Below are positions 17,581 through 26,281 of a stretch of DNA of 32,933 nucleotides, in pieces. The stretch's first letter is position 1; the number at the start of each line of letters is the position of its first letter. The notes under the pieces were generated by a model, which was not told the DNA's origin, did not search any database, and saw only the letters and a program-made list of their open reading frames with translations. This stretch comes from Candidatus Portnoybacteria bacterium RIFCSPLOWO2_01_FULL_43_11 (GTDB taxonomy: Bacteria > Patescibacteriota > Minisyncoccia > Portnoybacterales > UBA2143): positions 1-32,933 of the forward strand of contig MHNE01000024.1 of NCBI GenBank assembly GCA_001819605.1, written 5' to 3'. Made by a program: the position numbers and the translations under genes.

Positions 17581-18744
17581 TTAAGCCTTTATCGGCATAA
17601 CTAAATAGGTGTAGCTGGTATCGCCGACGGGTTTAATGACAACAGGATTAGAAGCGCTGTTCAGGCCTAAAATAACTTTATCGCTAAAGATGTTATTCAA
17701 ACCGTCTAAAAGATAACGGTAATTAAAGGTTATTTCTACCTCTTTGCCTTCTATTTTAGCGTTTAATTGCGATTTGTTTTCTCCGATGTCTGTGTCTTTG
17801 GCAGAAATCTCTATTAAAGACTTCTTTGGCTGAATAGAAAGTTTGATATTATTAACTTTGCCGCTAAAAAGACTGGCTATTTTAATTCCGTTTATTAATT
17901 CGTTTCGGTTTAGAGTCGCTTGAATTTCAAGGTTTTTGGGGATAATTTGTTGATAATCTGGGTATTGCCCCTCTATTAATCTTGAAACAACCTGCGAATA
18001 ACCCAAATCAAATAAAATCTGATTGCCGCCCAAAATCACTTCAACCTCTTGGTCTTCTTTAGCGCCCAATAAATCCTTTTCTCCTAAAATTCTCACTAAT
18101 TCCAAAATAGTCCTTTGGGGAATAATTAAAGAGTGATTAAGGGATTCTAATCCATCTTTGGCCGAGACAAGTCCCGCTCTGGCTGAAACAAGTTTATTTT
18201 GGTAGATTATCTTTTCCGCCAAACGAAAACTGTCAGTGGCCGCGAATTTAATTAAATCTTTTTCAATTTTTACAAAAACACCGGAAATTTCCGGCCTGAC
18301 TTCTGAAATAGCGGCCATTTCTGCCACTTGAGCCAGGGCTGTTTTTAAAACTTCGCTTTTTATTTTTATTAACGGACTGTTTTTAATTTTAGGAATAATC
18401 GGAAAATCTTTTGCGTCTATTCCCCTTAAAACCGCTTTAAAGTTTTCGCACCCCAGATATAATTGACTATCCTTAGTTTTAAGTTCAATTTTTTTATTCG
18501 GTAAATTACCGATAAAACCGCTTAATAATTTAGCCGGCACGGTAATGCTTCCGTCTTTTTCAATTTTCCCGGGCACCCAACAATTAATCCCTATTTCTAA
18601 ATTCGTTGAAGAAATTCTTAAACGATTGTTTTCCGTCGCCAAAAGAAGGTTGTTTAAAATAGGAAGAGTTAAATTCTTACCAATAATTCTTTCGGTAATA
18701 TTTAGCGCTTGTTTTAAATTTTCCTGAAGACAGATTATCTGCAT
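17581..18744 (-). CDS. dnaN: DNA polymerase III beta sliding clamp
   Basis: MQIICLQENLKQALNITERIIGKNLTLPILNNLLLATENNRLRISSTNLEIGI...; C-terminal VVIKPVGDTSYTYLVMPIKA; downstream of dnaA. Confidence 0.95.
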   Translation of the reverse strand: MQIICLQENLKQALNITERIIGKNLTLPILNNLLLATENNRLRISSTNLEIGINCWVPGKIEKDGSITVPAKLLSGFIGNLPNKKIELKTKDSQLYLGCENFKAVLRGIDAKDFPIIPKIKNSPLIKIKSEVLKTALAQVAEMAAISEVRPEISGVFVKIEKDLIKFAATDSFRLAEKIIYQNKLVSARAGLVSAKDGLESLNHSLIIPQRTILELVRILGEKDLLGAKEDQEVEVILGGNQILFDLGYSQVVSRLIEGQYPDYQQIIPKNLEIQATLNRNELINGIKIASLFSGKVNNIKLSIQPKKSLIEISAKDTDIGENKSQLNAKIEGKEVEITFNYRYLLDGLNNIFSDKVILGLNSASNPVVIKPVGDTSYTYLVMPIKA

Positions 18745-18970
18745 AATAATATGTAATAATATATTTATATAAATTTTATTAGTATTATTAGTTTATTGTA
18801 AAATGTGGAAAAGTTATTTTTTGTATTTCGTGTCTGGTGTTTTGCGTTTAATATTTTGTTAATTATTTAATGAATAAATTATGAATTATTTTTGGATAAA
18901 TATTAATTTTAAAAATAAAATATATTTATTAAGAATTACTCCACATGTTTTTATGTGGGATATTAAGATG

Positions 18971-20329
18971 TTAGTTATAAATCCTTTCTTTAATTAAATT
19001 TATTTCCTGTTGAAGCGCTTCGTTGTTTTCCATGTCTTTATTAATTTTTTCATAAGAGTACATAGCGGTTGTGTGGTCTCGTCCCCCTAGTTTTTCTCCA
19101 ATATAAGGGAAAGAGCCGTTTAATTCCTTTCTAATGAGATACATGGAGATTTGCCGCGGCCGGACTATTTCCTTTCGCCGGCACTTATTGATTAAATCAT
19201 TAGTGTTAATATCATAAAACTCGGCGACGGCTTTAATGATATCTTTAAAATTAGTTAATTTCTTGGGTTTGGAAATAATGCCGGATAATATTTTCTTCGC
19301 TTTGTCAACATCCGGAGCGCTCTCGGTTATTTTACAAGCGGCAATAATTCTATTTAAAGCCCCTTCTAATTCTCTGATATTTTTTTGAACATGACTGGCG
19401 ACATAATAAATAACTTCGTCTGATATCTCAAGTTTATTCTCTTTTGCTTTGTTTTTTAAAATAGCTATCCTCGTTTCAATGTCCGGATAACTGATGTCGG
19501 CAATCATTCCTCCTTCAAATCTGGAGCTTAATCTTTCTTCGATGGTGGGGATAGCCTTCGGCGGTCTGTCCGAACTAATAATAATTTGTTTATTTTTTTG
19601 ATACAAAGCGTTAAAAGTATGAAAAAACTCTTCTTGGGTTTTTTCTTTACCGGCTATAAACTGAATGTCATCAATAATTAAAACGTCTATTTTTCGGTAT
19701 TTCGGCTTAAAGCTTTCCATGCCCTTTTTTGAAATGGCGTCAACTAATTCGCTCATGTATTTTTCCGAACTTAAGTATTTTATTTTTTTAAGCGGATGTT
19801 TTTTGTTTAATTCGTTTCCGATGGCCTGAAGAAGATGCGTTTTACCCAGTCCAACGCCGCCATAAATAAACAACGGATTATAAAGAGTGCCTAAATGTTT
19901 GGTTACGGCTCTCGCGGCGGCTTGGGCCAATTCGTTAAATGAGCCGATAATGAAATTATCAAAAGTGTATTTTGGATTTAAATTGGTCTCTTTATCAACG
20001 TTAAACTCTTCAAAACCCAGTTGTTCTTCAGGCGGCGTCTTGGGTAATTCTTTTCTTTGTTTTATAAACGGCTTGAGGGGGAGGGGGGTTCCGATAATAA
20101 ACTGGACTTCCTTAATGTCTTGACTGATATTTCGCAGTGCCCTGAAAATAAGTTTATTGTATTTATTTTCAAGCCATTCTTTCGTAAAGCCGTTGGGGAC
20201 ATTAACAATCACCACTCCATTTTTCTTGGAGCTAATTTCAGTGTTTTTAAACCAAGTAATAAAGTTGGCCTTAGAAATACCTAACTCAATTTCTCCCAAG
20301 GCGGCCTGCCAGAGTTCTTTTAAGTTCAT
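18971..20329 (-). CDS. dnaA: Chromosomal replication initiator DnaA
   Basis: NPKYTFDNFIIGSFNELAQAAARAV, YGGVGLGKTHLLQAIGN, IDDIQFIAGKEKTQEEFFHTFN, domain IV GGRDHTTAMYSYEKI. Confidence 0.97.
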   Translation of the reverse strand: MNLKELWQAALGEIELGISKANFITWFKNTEISSKKNGVVIVNVPNGFTKEWLENKYNKLIFRALRNISQDIKEVQFIIGTPLPLKPFIKQRKELPKTPPEEQLGFEEFNVDKETNLNPKYTFDNFIIGSFNELAQAAARAVTKHLGTLYNPLFIYGGVGLGKTHLLQAIGNELNKKHPLKKIKYLSSEKYMSELVDAISKKGMESFKPKYRKIDVLIIDDIQFIAGKEKTQEEFFHTFNALYQKNKQIIISSDRPPKAIPTIEERLSSRFEGGMIADISYPDIETRIAILKNKAKENKLEISDEVIYYVASHVQKNIRELEGALNRIIAACKITESAPDVDKAKKILSGIISKPKKLTNFKDIIKAVAEFYDINTNDLINKCRRKEIVRPRQISMYLIRKELNGSFPYIGEKLGGRDHTTAMYSYEKINKDMENNEALQQEINLIKERIYN

Positions 20330-20621
20330 AAATCACGAATATTATCACGAATTATATTTTGAATATCAACGAATTCTTAATGTCTTAATTCGTGATAATT
20401 AGTGAATAAAATTCGCGAGCTTATTCGTAAATTTATTATAGCATACTGGAAATTAAAGAAAATACCTTCTAAAATAAACAAAAATCATGCTTTTGTGAAT
20501 AAGATGTGGACGAGATGGGGATAGACGCGAGATTAAAGGCGTAAGATTAAAGATATGATTTGACCTAATGGATAAAAAATGCTACATTGTACCTAAATAA
20601 TAAATCTTAAATCTAAAATTT
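20330..20621. promoter_or_regulatory. Candidate oriC region with DnaA-box-like sites
   Basis: Divergent dnaA/rpmH intergenic region; TGTGAATAA at 20494-20502 (reverse of TTATTCACA), TGTGGACGA at 20505-20513 in the same orientation with 11-bp register, AGTGAATAA at 20401-20409; AT-rich. Confidence 0.5.
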
Positions 20622-20756
20622 ATGTCTATCACTTATCAACCTAAAAAGAGAAAAAGGAAAAGAGTCCATGGCTTTCGGGCCAGAATGGCGACTCATTACG
20701 GCCGCCGAGTTTTGGCTAGACGGCGAAGAAAAAAAAGAGAAAGATTGACGGTGTGA
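20622..20756 (+). CDS. rpmH: 50S ribosomal protein L34 (below the ORF-track size cut-off)
   Basis: Own translation: [44 protein letters not shown]; upstream of rnpA. Confidence 0.95.
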   Translation: MSITYQPKKRKRKRVHGFRARMATHYGRRVLARRRRKKRERLTV

Positions 20757-20761
20757 TAATT

Positions 20762-21121
20762 ATGCCGCCTAAGAAAAACAGATTATCAAAAAAGAAAGAT
20801 TTTGAAAAAGTTTTTAAAGAAGGGGGATATTATCGTCAAGGGTTTATTAGCATCAGAACGGTTAAAAATAATTTAAAGTTTAATCGGTATGGATTTGTGG
20901 TTAGTTTAAAAATTTCCAAAAAAGCAGTGGTCAGAAACAAAATCAGAAGACGGCTTAGCGAAATCGTCCGTTTAAAATTAAAAGAGATGAAACCAGGATT
21001 TGATATAGTCGTTTTAACTCAACCAGGGATTATTGGAAGAGGTTATCGGGAAACAGAACAAACTTTGGTTGATTTATTTAAAAAATCAGGAATATATGGA
21101 TTTAGTAACCCAAATTTTTAA
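20762..21121 (+). CDS. rnpA: Ribonuclease P protein component
   Basis: NRLSKKKDFEKVFKEGGYYRQGFISIRTV...RYGFVVSLKISKKAVVRNKIRRRLSEIVRL; GTG at 20753 is an alternative start. Confidence 0.93.
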   Translation: MPPKKNRLSKKKDFEKVFKEGGYYRQGFISIRTVKNNLKFNRYGFVVSLKISKKAVVRNKIRRRLSEIVRLKLKEMKPGFDIVVLTQPGIIGRGYRETEQTLVDLFKKSGIYGFSNPNF

Positions 21122-21818
21122 CGAAGTTCTTTATAAGCCGTTATTTAACGCGTTAATCCTTTTGTATGACATTATACCCGGTCACGATTTAGGGATAGCT
21201 ATTATTGTTTTAACGGTGATTATCAGATTTCTTCTTTATCCTCTTTCTCAAAAAGCGATTAAATCCCAAAAATCATTAACTGAATTACAGCCTAAGATTA
21301 AAGAGATTCAGAAAAAATACAAAGACAAAGCGGAACAAGCCAAGGCGACAATGGATCTTTATCGCCAGTATAAAATAAACCCAATGTCCGGCTGTTTGCC
21401 GATTTTAATCCAGTTGCCTATTTTAATCGCTTTATACAGGGTTTTTTATACGGGCCTGGACCCGGAAAGATTAAACGGTCTTTATGGCTTTGTGGTTCGG
21501 CCGGAAGTTTTAAACCCAATGTTTTTAGGGGCAATAAATCTTTCAGAAAGAAACATACCCCTGGCTCTTTTGGCCGGATTCCTTATGTTTGTTCAGTCTA
21601 AGATGATGATGTCTAAAAGCTCTCCTTTAAAAACGCAAGGAACAAAAATAGGCAAGACAGATTTTTCTTCCATGATGAGCCATCAGATGACTTATTTAAT
21701 GCCCATAGTTACGGTTTTTATCAGTTGGACCCTGCCTGCTGGTTTGCCTCTTTATTGGGCGGTGATCACTCTCTTTGGTATAATTCAGCAATATTTTACA
21801 AAAACCATAAAACTTTGA
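21096..21818 (+). CDS. yidC: YidC/Oxa1-family membrane protein insertase
   Basis: MDLVTQIFNEVLYKPLFNALILLYDIIPGHDLGIAIIVLTVIIRFLLYPLSQKAIKSQK...MSGCLPILIQLPILIALYRVF; start overlaps rnpA end by 26 bp. Confidence 0.93.
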   Translation: MDLVTQIFNEVLYKPLFNALILLYDIIPGHDLGIAIIVLTVIIRFLLYPLSQKAIKSQKSLTELQPKIKEIQKKYKDKAEQAKATMDLYRQYKINPMSGCLPILIQLPILIALYRVFYTGLDPERLNGLYGFVVRPEVLNPMFLGAINLSERNIPLALLAGFLMFVQSKMMMSKSSPLKTQGTKIGKTDFSSMMSHQMTYLMPIVTVFISWTLPAGLPLYWAVITLFGIIQQYFTKTIKL

Positions 21819-21824
21819 AAAAAA

Positions 21825-22292
21825 ATGAATAATTCAGAAATAATTAAAAAAACCATCATAGATTTATTAGAAAAAATAGGATTTGAAAGCGCGGTTGACT
21901 TGGATATTTCTGATAAAAAAAATATTACGGTTAATATTCAGACAAACGAAGCCGGATTTTTAATCGGGCAGGCCGGGGGAAACCTGCATGCTCTTCAACA
22001 TTTGTCCAGAGTTTTAGTTAATAAAAAATTAGGCTACCCAATACATTTTATTATTGATGTTAATAATTACCAAAAGAACAGGATTGAGCTTTTAAAAGAA
22101 CTGGCCAGCCATACGGCCGAACAGGTCGTTAACGAAAAATCGTCTCTTTTTCTCCAGCCCATGCCGCCGTACGAGCGAAGAATTGTTCATTTGGCCCTGG
22201 CCGGTCATCCTTGGGTGGGCACGGAAAGTATTGGTCAGGAGCCGAATAGGAGAATAGTTATTAAGCCAAAAACCGCGGATATTCGCGAATAA
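21825..22292 (+). CDS. Jag/KhpB-like KH-R3H RNA-binding protein
   Basis: GFLIGQAGGNLHALQHLSRVLVNKKLG (KH) and PMPPYERRIVHLALAGHPWVGTESIGQEPNRRIVIKP (R3H); location after yidC. Confidence 0.88.
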   Translation: MNNSEIIKKTIIDLLEKIGFESAVDLDISDKKNITVNIQTNEAGFLIGQAGGNLHALQHLSRVLVNKKLGYPIHFIIDVNNYQKNRIELLKELASHTAEQVVNEKSSLFLQPMPPYERRIVHLALAGHPWVGTESIGQEPNRRIVIKPKTADIRE

Positions 22293-22330
22293 GCCCGAAT
22301 TTCATAAATATAAATTCATGCGGCTTTACA

Positions 22331-23761
22331 ATGGCAATTGTCAAAAAAATAGCTTACAACACTATTATTTCAGTAATAGCCAGATTTGTTAGTACGGCTC
22401 TGGCTTTGGTTATTGTTGGCTATTTGACCCGTTATTTGGGCCAGACTGGTTTTGGGCAATATTCAACCATTCTGGCTTTTTTATTTATTTTTACGGTTTT
22501 GGCCGATTTGGGCCTTTATTCAATTTGCGTCAGAAGTATTTCAAGATCAGGGGCTGATGAGGCTAAAATAGTCAGCAACGCTTTTACTTTAAGATTTTTT
22601 GCCGGTCTTTTTGTTTTTATAATTGCTCCTTTAGCCGCTTATTTTTTTCCTTATTCGTCAGAAACCAAACTGGGAATTCTTATTGGGGCGGCCGGGTTCT
22701 GGCTTTTATCCAATAATCAGGTCTTGATGGGTGTTTTTCAAAAGTATTTGCGTCTGGATAAAGTCGGCCTGGCTGAAGTTTTAAGCCGTTTTGTCCAACT
22801 GGGCTTGGTTATTTTTTTTGTCAGGCAGGATTTTGGTTTTTTATTTATTGTCAGCGCTTTAACCGCCGGCGCCGCGGTCAACTTTTTTTTGATTTTATTT
22901 TTTGTTCAAAAACATATTTCTGTCCGGCTTCAATTTGATTTTTCTTTTTGGCTTGAATTACTAAGGCAATCACTGCCTTTGGGCTTGGCCGCTATTTTAA
23001 CGATGATTTATTTTAAGCTGGACACTATTATGCTTTCCTTAATGAAAACGCAGGCCGAGGTCGGCATTTACGGTTTGGCTTATAAAATCTTAGAAAGCTT
23101 GATTTTTTTTCCAGCCATGTTTGTCGGCTTGGTTATGCCTCTAATGTCAAAATACGCCTTTCTCAACAAAGAAGAATTTAAAAAGATTGTTCAAAAAACT
23201 TTAGATGTTTTACTGATTTTAATTATTCCTTTAATAGTCGGCACTTTTTTTCTTTCCTCTAAAATAATTGTTTTAATCGGCGGAAGGGATTTTATTCCTT
23301 CATCCGGAGTTTTAAATATTCTTATTTTGGCTACTGGCATAATCTTTTTAGGCGCTCTTTTTTCCAATATGTTGATTTCTTTAGAAAGGCAAAAAACCCT
23401 TGTTTATATTTACGGGGCCGGGACATTGGTCAATGTGCTTTTGAATTTTGTGTTTATTCCCAAATATTCTTATTACGGCGCCGCCGCGACCACGGTCTTT
23501 ACCGAGCTCTTGGTTACTGTTTTAATGCTTTGGGTTCTTCGTCGGGCAATTAAAGAGCTGCCTTCTTTTGGTTTATTTTACAAATGCCTTTTTGCCGCTT
23601 TGATTATGGCTTTGCTTCTTTATTTTTCCTCCGGCTGGAATTTATTGATTTCCGTTGTTTTGGCCGCTTTAATTTATTTTAGCGCTTTGTATTTAATCGG
23701 CGGATTGCCCATTCGCGAATTTGCGCAAATTTATCAAAAATCACCCAAGTCCAATGTTTAA
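22331..23761 (+). CDS. Polysaccharide flippase (Wzx/MATE-like, oligosaccharide export)
   Basis: MAIVKKIAYNTIISVIARFVSTALALVIVGYLTRYLGQTGFGQYS...; multi-TM throughout. Confidence 0.88.
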   Translation: MAIVKKIAYNTIISVIARFVSTALALVIVGYLTRYLGQTGFGQYSTILAFLFIFTVLADLGLYSICVRSISRSGADEAKIVSNAFTLRFFAGLFVFIIAPLAAYFFPYSSETKLGILIGAAGFWLLSNNQVLMGVFQKYLRLDKVGLAEVLSRFVQLGLVIFFVRQDFGFLFIVSALTAGAAVNFFLILFFVQKHISVRLQFDFSFWLELLRQSLPLGLAAILTMIYFKLDTIMLSLMKTQAEVGIYGLAYKILESLIFFPAMFVGLVMPLMSKYAFLNKEEFKKIVQKTLDVLLILIIPLIVGTFFLSSKIIVLIGGRDFIPSSGVLNILILATGIIFLGALFSNMLISLERQKTLVYIYGAGTLVNVLLNFVFIPKYSYYGAAATTVFTELLVTVLMLWVLRRAIKELPSFGLFYKCLFAALIMALLLYFSSGWNLLISVVLAALIYFSALYLIGGLPIREFAQIYQKSPKSNV

Positions 23762-25073
23762 TTGGCTTCTGCTTTTAATCGCTTATATTCCGTTTCAGAT
23801 CGCTTTAAATCCTTGGCCCGGCGTTGACCTGGCTTCCGGTCGGGTTTTTATTTTATTGCTGTTTGGGGTTTGGCTGATTACGGCGTTTTTTAGAAAACAA
23901 CTGAATGTTTCCCTGAATTTTCAAGCCGTTATTTTATTGATTTTTTTGTTTATGAGCGGCTTTTCTATTTTGATGTCAGGGAATTATTTATGGGGGCTGC
24001 GGAAATTTTTATTTTTTTTATCTATTTTCCCTCTTTATTTTTTAGCGGCTTATTTGGCTGACAGTTATGAGAAAATAAAGAAAATTATTTGGACTTTGGT
24101 CATTAGCGCCGGAACAGCCGCTTTAATCGGTTTGGTTCAATTTTCAGCTCAGTTCGTCTTTGGCTTGGAGCGGATTTACGGCTTTTGGGCTTTTAATATC
24201 GTGCCTGTCTTTTCCGGTTTTAATTTAGGGGCTTTGATTTTGGCTTATCCGAGCTGGCTGGTAAATGTCTCCGGGAAAACAATTATGCGGGCCATATCTA
24301 TTTTTTCCGATCCCCATGTGTTTAGTCTTTGTATCGGGCTTATTTTGCCTTTAGCAGTAGTTTTGCTTTACGGCTTTCTTAAAAAAAATCAGGGCAAATT
24401 TTTAATTTTTAATTTTCAATTTTTAATTATTTTTATTTCATATTTTATCTTATACATTAGCTCTTTATTAAGTTTTTCGCGCGGCGCCTACTTGGCTTTA
24501 ACAGCGGCCTTTTTAGTTTTGGCTTGGCTTTTTTGGAAGCATTTAAACTCAAAAAAAATCACTCTTTTGCTTCTGTTTAGTTTATTGATATTGATTATTC
24601 CCAAGACGCCAATTTCAGCGCGTTTTTACTCTGCTTTTAATTTGGCAGAGGGCTCAAATGCCGGCCGTCTGGAAATGTGGCAGGAAGCTAGTTATTTAGG
24701 ACTAGAAAATCCTTGGTGGGGATTGGGTCTTGGTAATTATTCTTTGGCCATTGATCCGTCTTTGGGCTACAGAAACCCGATGACCGCCCATAATCTTTAT
24801 TTGGATCTTTTTTCGGAAATGGGCATTTTTGCTTTGCTGGTTTGGCTGGTTTTAATTCTTGGAACCATTTGGGGACTGTTTAACATCGCGCGAAGCGCCG
24901 CAAATATTGACGCAAGTCATCGCGGAACAGCAGTAGGATTGATTGGGTCTCTGGTCTATTTTTCAGTCCATAGCTTTTTTGAAACAGCTATCTATTCGCC
25001 AATTATTTTCGCTGTTTTAATGGTGATTTTAGGTCTATGCTCAAAAATATTATCTCGTTCGGAATCTATTTAA
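23754..25073 (+). CDS. O-antigen ligase/polymerase-like membrane protein
   Basis: Multi-TM; SFSRGAYLAL, GRLEMWQEASYLGLENPWWGLGLGNYSLAI...MTAHNLYLDLFSEMG (Wzy_C-type motif); ATG at 23754 overlaps the flippase stop. Confidence 0.85.
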   Translation: MFNWLLLLIAYIPFQIALNPWPGVDLASGRVFILLLFGVWLITAFFRKQLNVSLNFQAVILLIFLFMSGFSILMSGNYLWGLRKFLFFLSIFPLYFLAAYLADSYEKIKKIIWTLVISAGTAALIGLVQFSAQFVFGLERIYGFWAFNIVPVFSGFNLGALILAYPSWLVNVSGKTIMRAISIFSDPHVFSLCIGLILPLAVVLLYGFLKKNQGKFLIFNFQFLIIFISYFILYISSLLSFSRGAYLALTAAFLVLAWLFWKHLNSKKITLLLLFSLLILIIPKTPISARFYSAFNLAEGSNAGRLEMWQEASYLGLENPWWGLGLGNYSLAIDPSLGYRNPMTAHNLYLDLFSEMGIFALLVWLVLILGTIWGLFNIARSAANIDASHRGTAVGLIGSLVYFSVHSFFETAIYSPIIFAVLMVILGLCSKILSRSESI

Positions 25074-26281
25074 TTGTTTTTTCTTTACCTCTTTATTTGT
25101 TGAAAGTAAAAATTTTGGGAATTCCATTTACGGTTTCGGAATTGATGGTTTACGGGGTATTTGCCTTATGTCTCTTTCAAAAAGTTCAATGTTTCAGACC
25201 GCCGAACTTTTTAAAGAAATTAAAGGAAACCGGCTATTTTTATCCAATTCTTTTAATCTTTGCCGGTTTCACAATCTCTACTTTGTTTTCGTCTGACATT
25301 CAAACAAGCGCCGGCATTTGGAAGAGTTGGCTTATTTCTCCTTTGCTGTTTTTTATTATTTTTATAGATATAATCAAAGACCGAACGCAAATTAAAAAAT
25401 CTTTAATTGCTTCAACTCTGTCCGGCGCCGGAGTGGCTCTAATTAGTCTTTGGCATTGGTTTTCTGGTGATCTAACTTTTGATGGGCGATTAAAGGCGTT
25501 TTATCTCTCGCCAAACCACTTGGCTATGTATTTAGCGCCGATTTTAATCCTAAGTCTTGCTTTATGGCAATTCGCAAAAAATAAATACCAAAAAATATTA
25601 CTGGTTACTGGTTACTGGTTACTGGTTGTTATAATTTATCTAACTTACTCTTACGGCGCTTGGCTCGGGTTAATTGGGGCAGGCGTTTTTATTTTTTTGT
25701 CGTTGCGAGCGACCCCAAAGAAATTTTTTTTGTTATGTTTTTTGATTATATTGCTATTCATCTTAATCTTTTCTCAATTCCAAACTCAAAAAGCTCAAAA
25801 TCTTTTTAATTTTTCCCGTTCGTCTTTGGAATCGCGTTTGATGATTTGGCGAGCGGCTGTAGAAATAATAAAAGACCAACCTCTAATTGGGATTGGTCCC
25901 GGAACGTTTCAGAAATATTATTTAAAATACCAGTCTGAATTCGGGCCTTATTTAGAATGGGCCGCGCCTCAACCCCATAATCTTTTCCTTGCTTTTTGGC
26001 TTCAAACCGGCTTAATTGGCCTAATTGGCTTTATCTGGCTGCTCTTTTTGTTTTTTAGAACCAACTTTAAGCGATTACGCATTACTCGTTATCCATTACG
26101 CATTACTTTAATTGCGGCTATGATTTATATTCTAATTCACGGTTTGGTTGATGCTACTTATTGGAAAAACGATTTATCAATGATTTTTTGGTTGATTATG
26201 GCCTTAAGTTATACAACAATCCATCTTTCTTATTCACGAAAAACAAATAATCTTCTTGAGGAGAAAGAAAAATTTTTGTAG
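25037..26281 (+). CDS. O-antigen ligase/polymerase-like membrane protein
   Basis: Multi-TM; SLESRLMIWRAAVEIIKDQPLIGIGPGTFQKYY...APQPHNLFLAFWLQTGLIGL. Confidence 0.87.
   Translation: MLKNIISFGIYLIVFSLPLYLLKVKILGIPFTVSELMVYGVFALCLFQKVQCFRPPNFLKKLKETGYFYPILLIFAGFTISTLFSSDIQTSAGIWKSWLISPLLFFIIFIDIIKDRTQIKKSLIASTLSGAGVALISLWHWFSGDLTFDGRLKAFYLSPNHLAMYLAPILILSLALWQFAKNKYQKILLVTGYWLLVVIIYLTYSYGAWLGLIGAGVFIFLSLRATPKKFFLLCFLIILLFILIFSQFQTQKAQNLFNFSRSSLESRLMIWRAAVEIIKDQPLIGIGPGTFQKYYLKYQSEFGPYLEWAAPQPHNLFLAFWLQTGLIGLIGFIWLLFLFFRTNFKRLRITRYPLRITLIAAMIYILIHGLVDATYWKNDLSMIFWLIMALSYTTIHLSYSRKTNNLLEEKEKFL
25598..25627 (+). repeat. Heptanucleotide tandem repeat (TTACTGG)x4 + TT inside a coding sequence
   Basis: Direct reading: ...ATA TTACTGG TTACTGG TTACTGG TTACTGG TTGTTATAATT. 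Confidence 0.97.

Noticed and set aside
20521-20560. Tandem-like GCG..AGATTAAAG words near the origin
   Set aside because: Only two imperfect copies; too weak to call an iteron array
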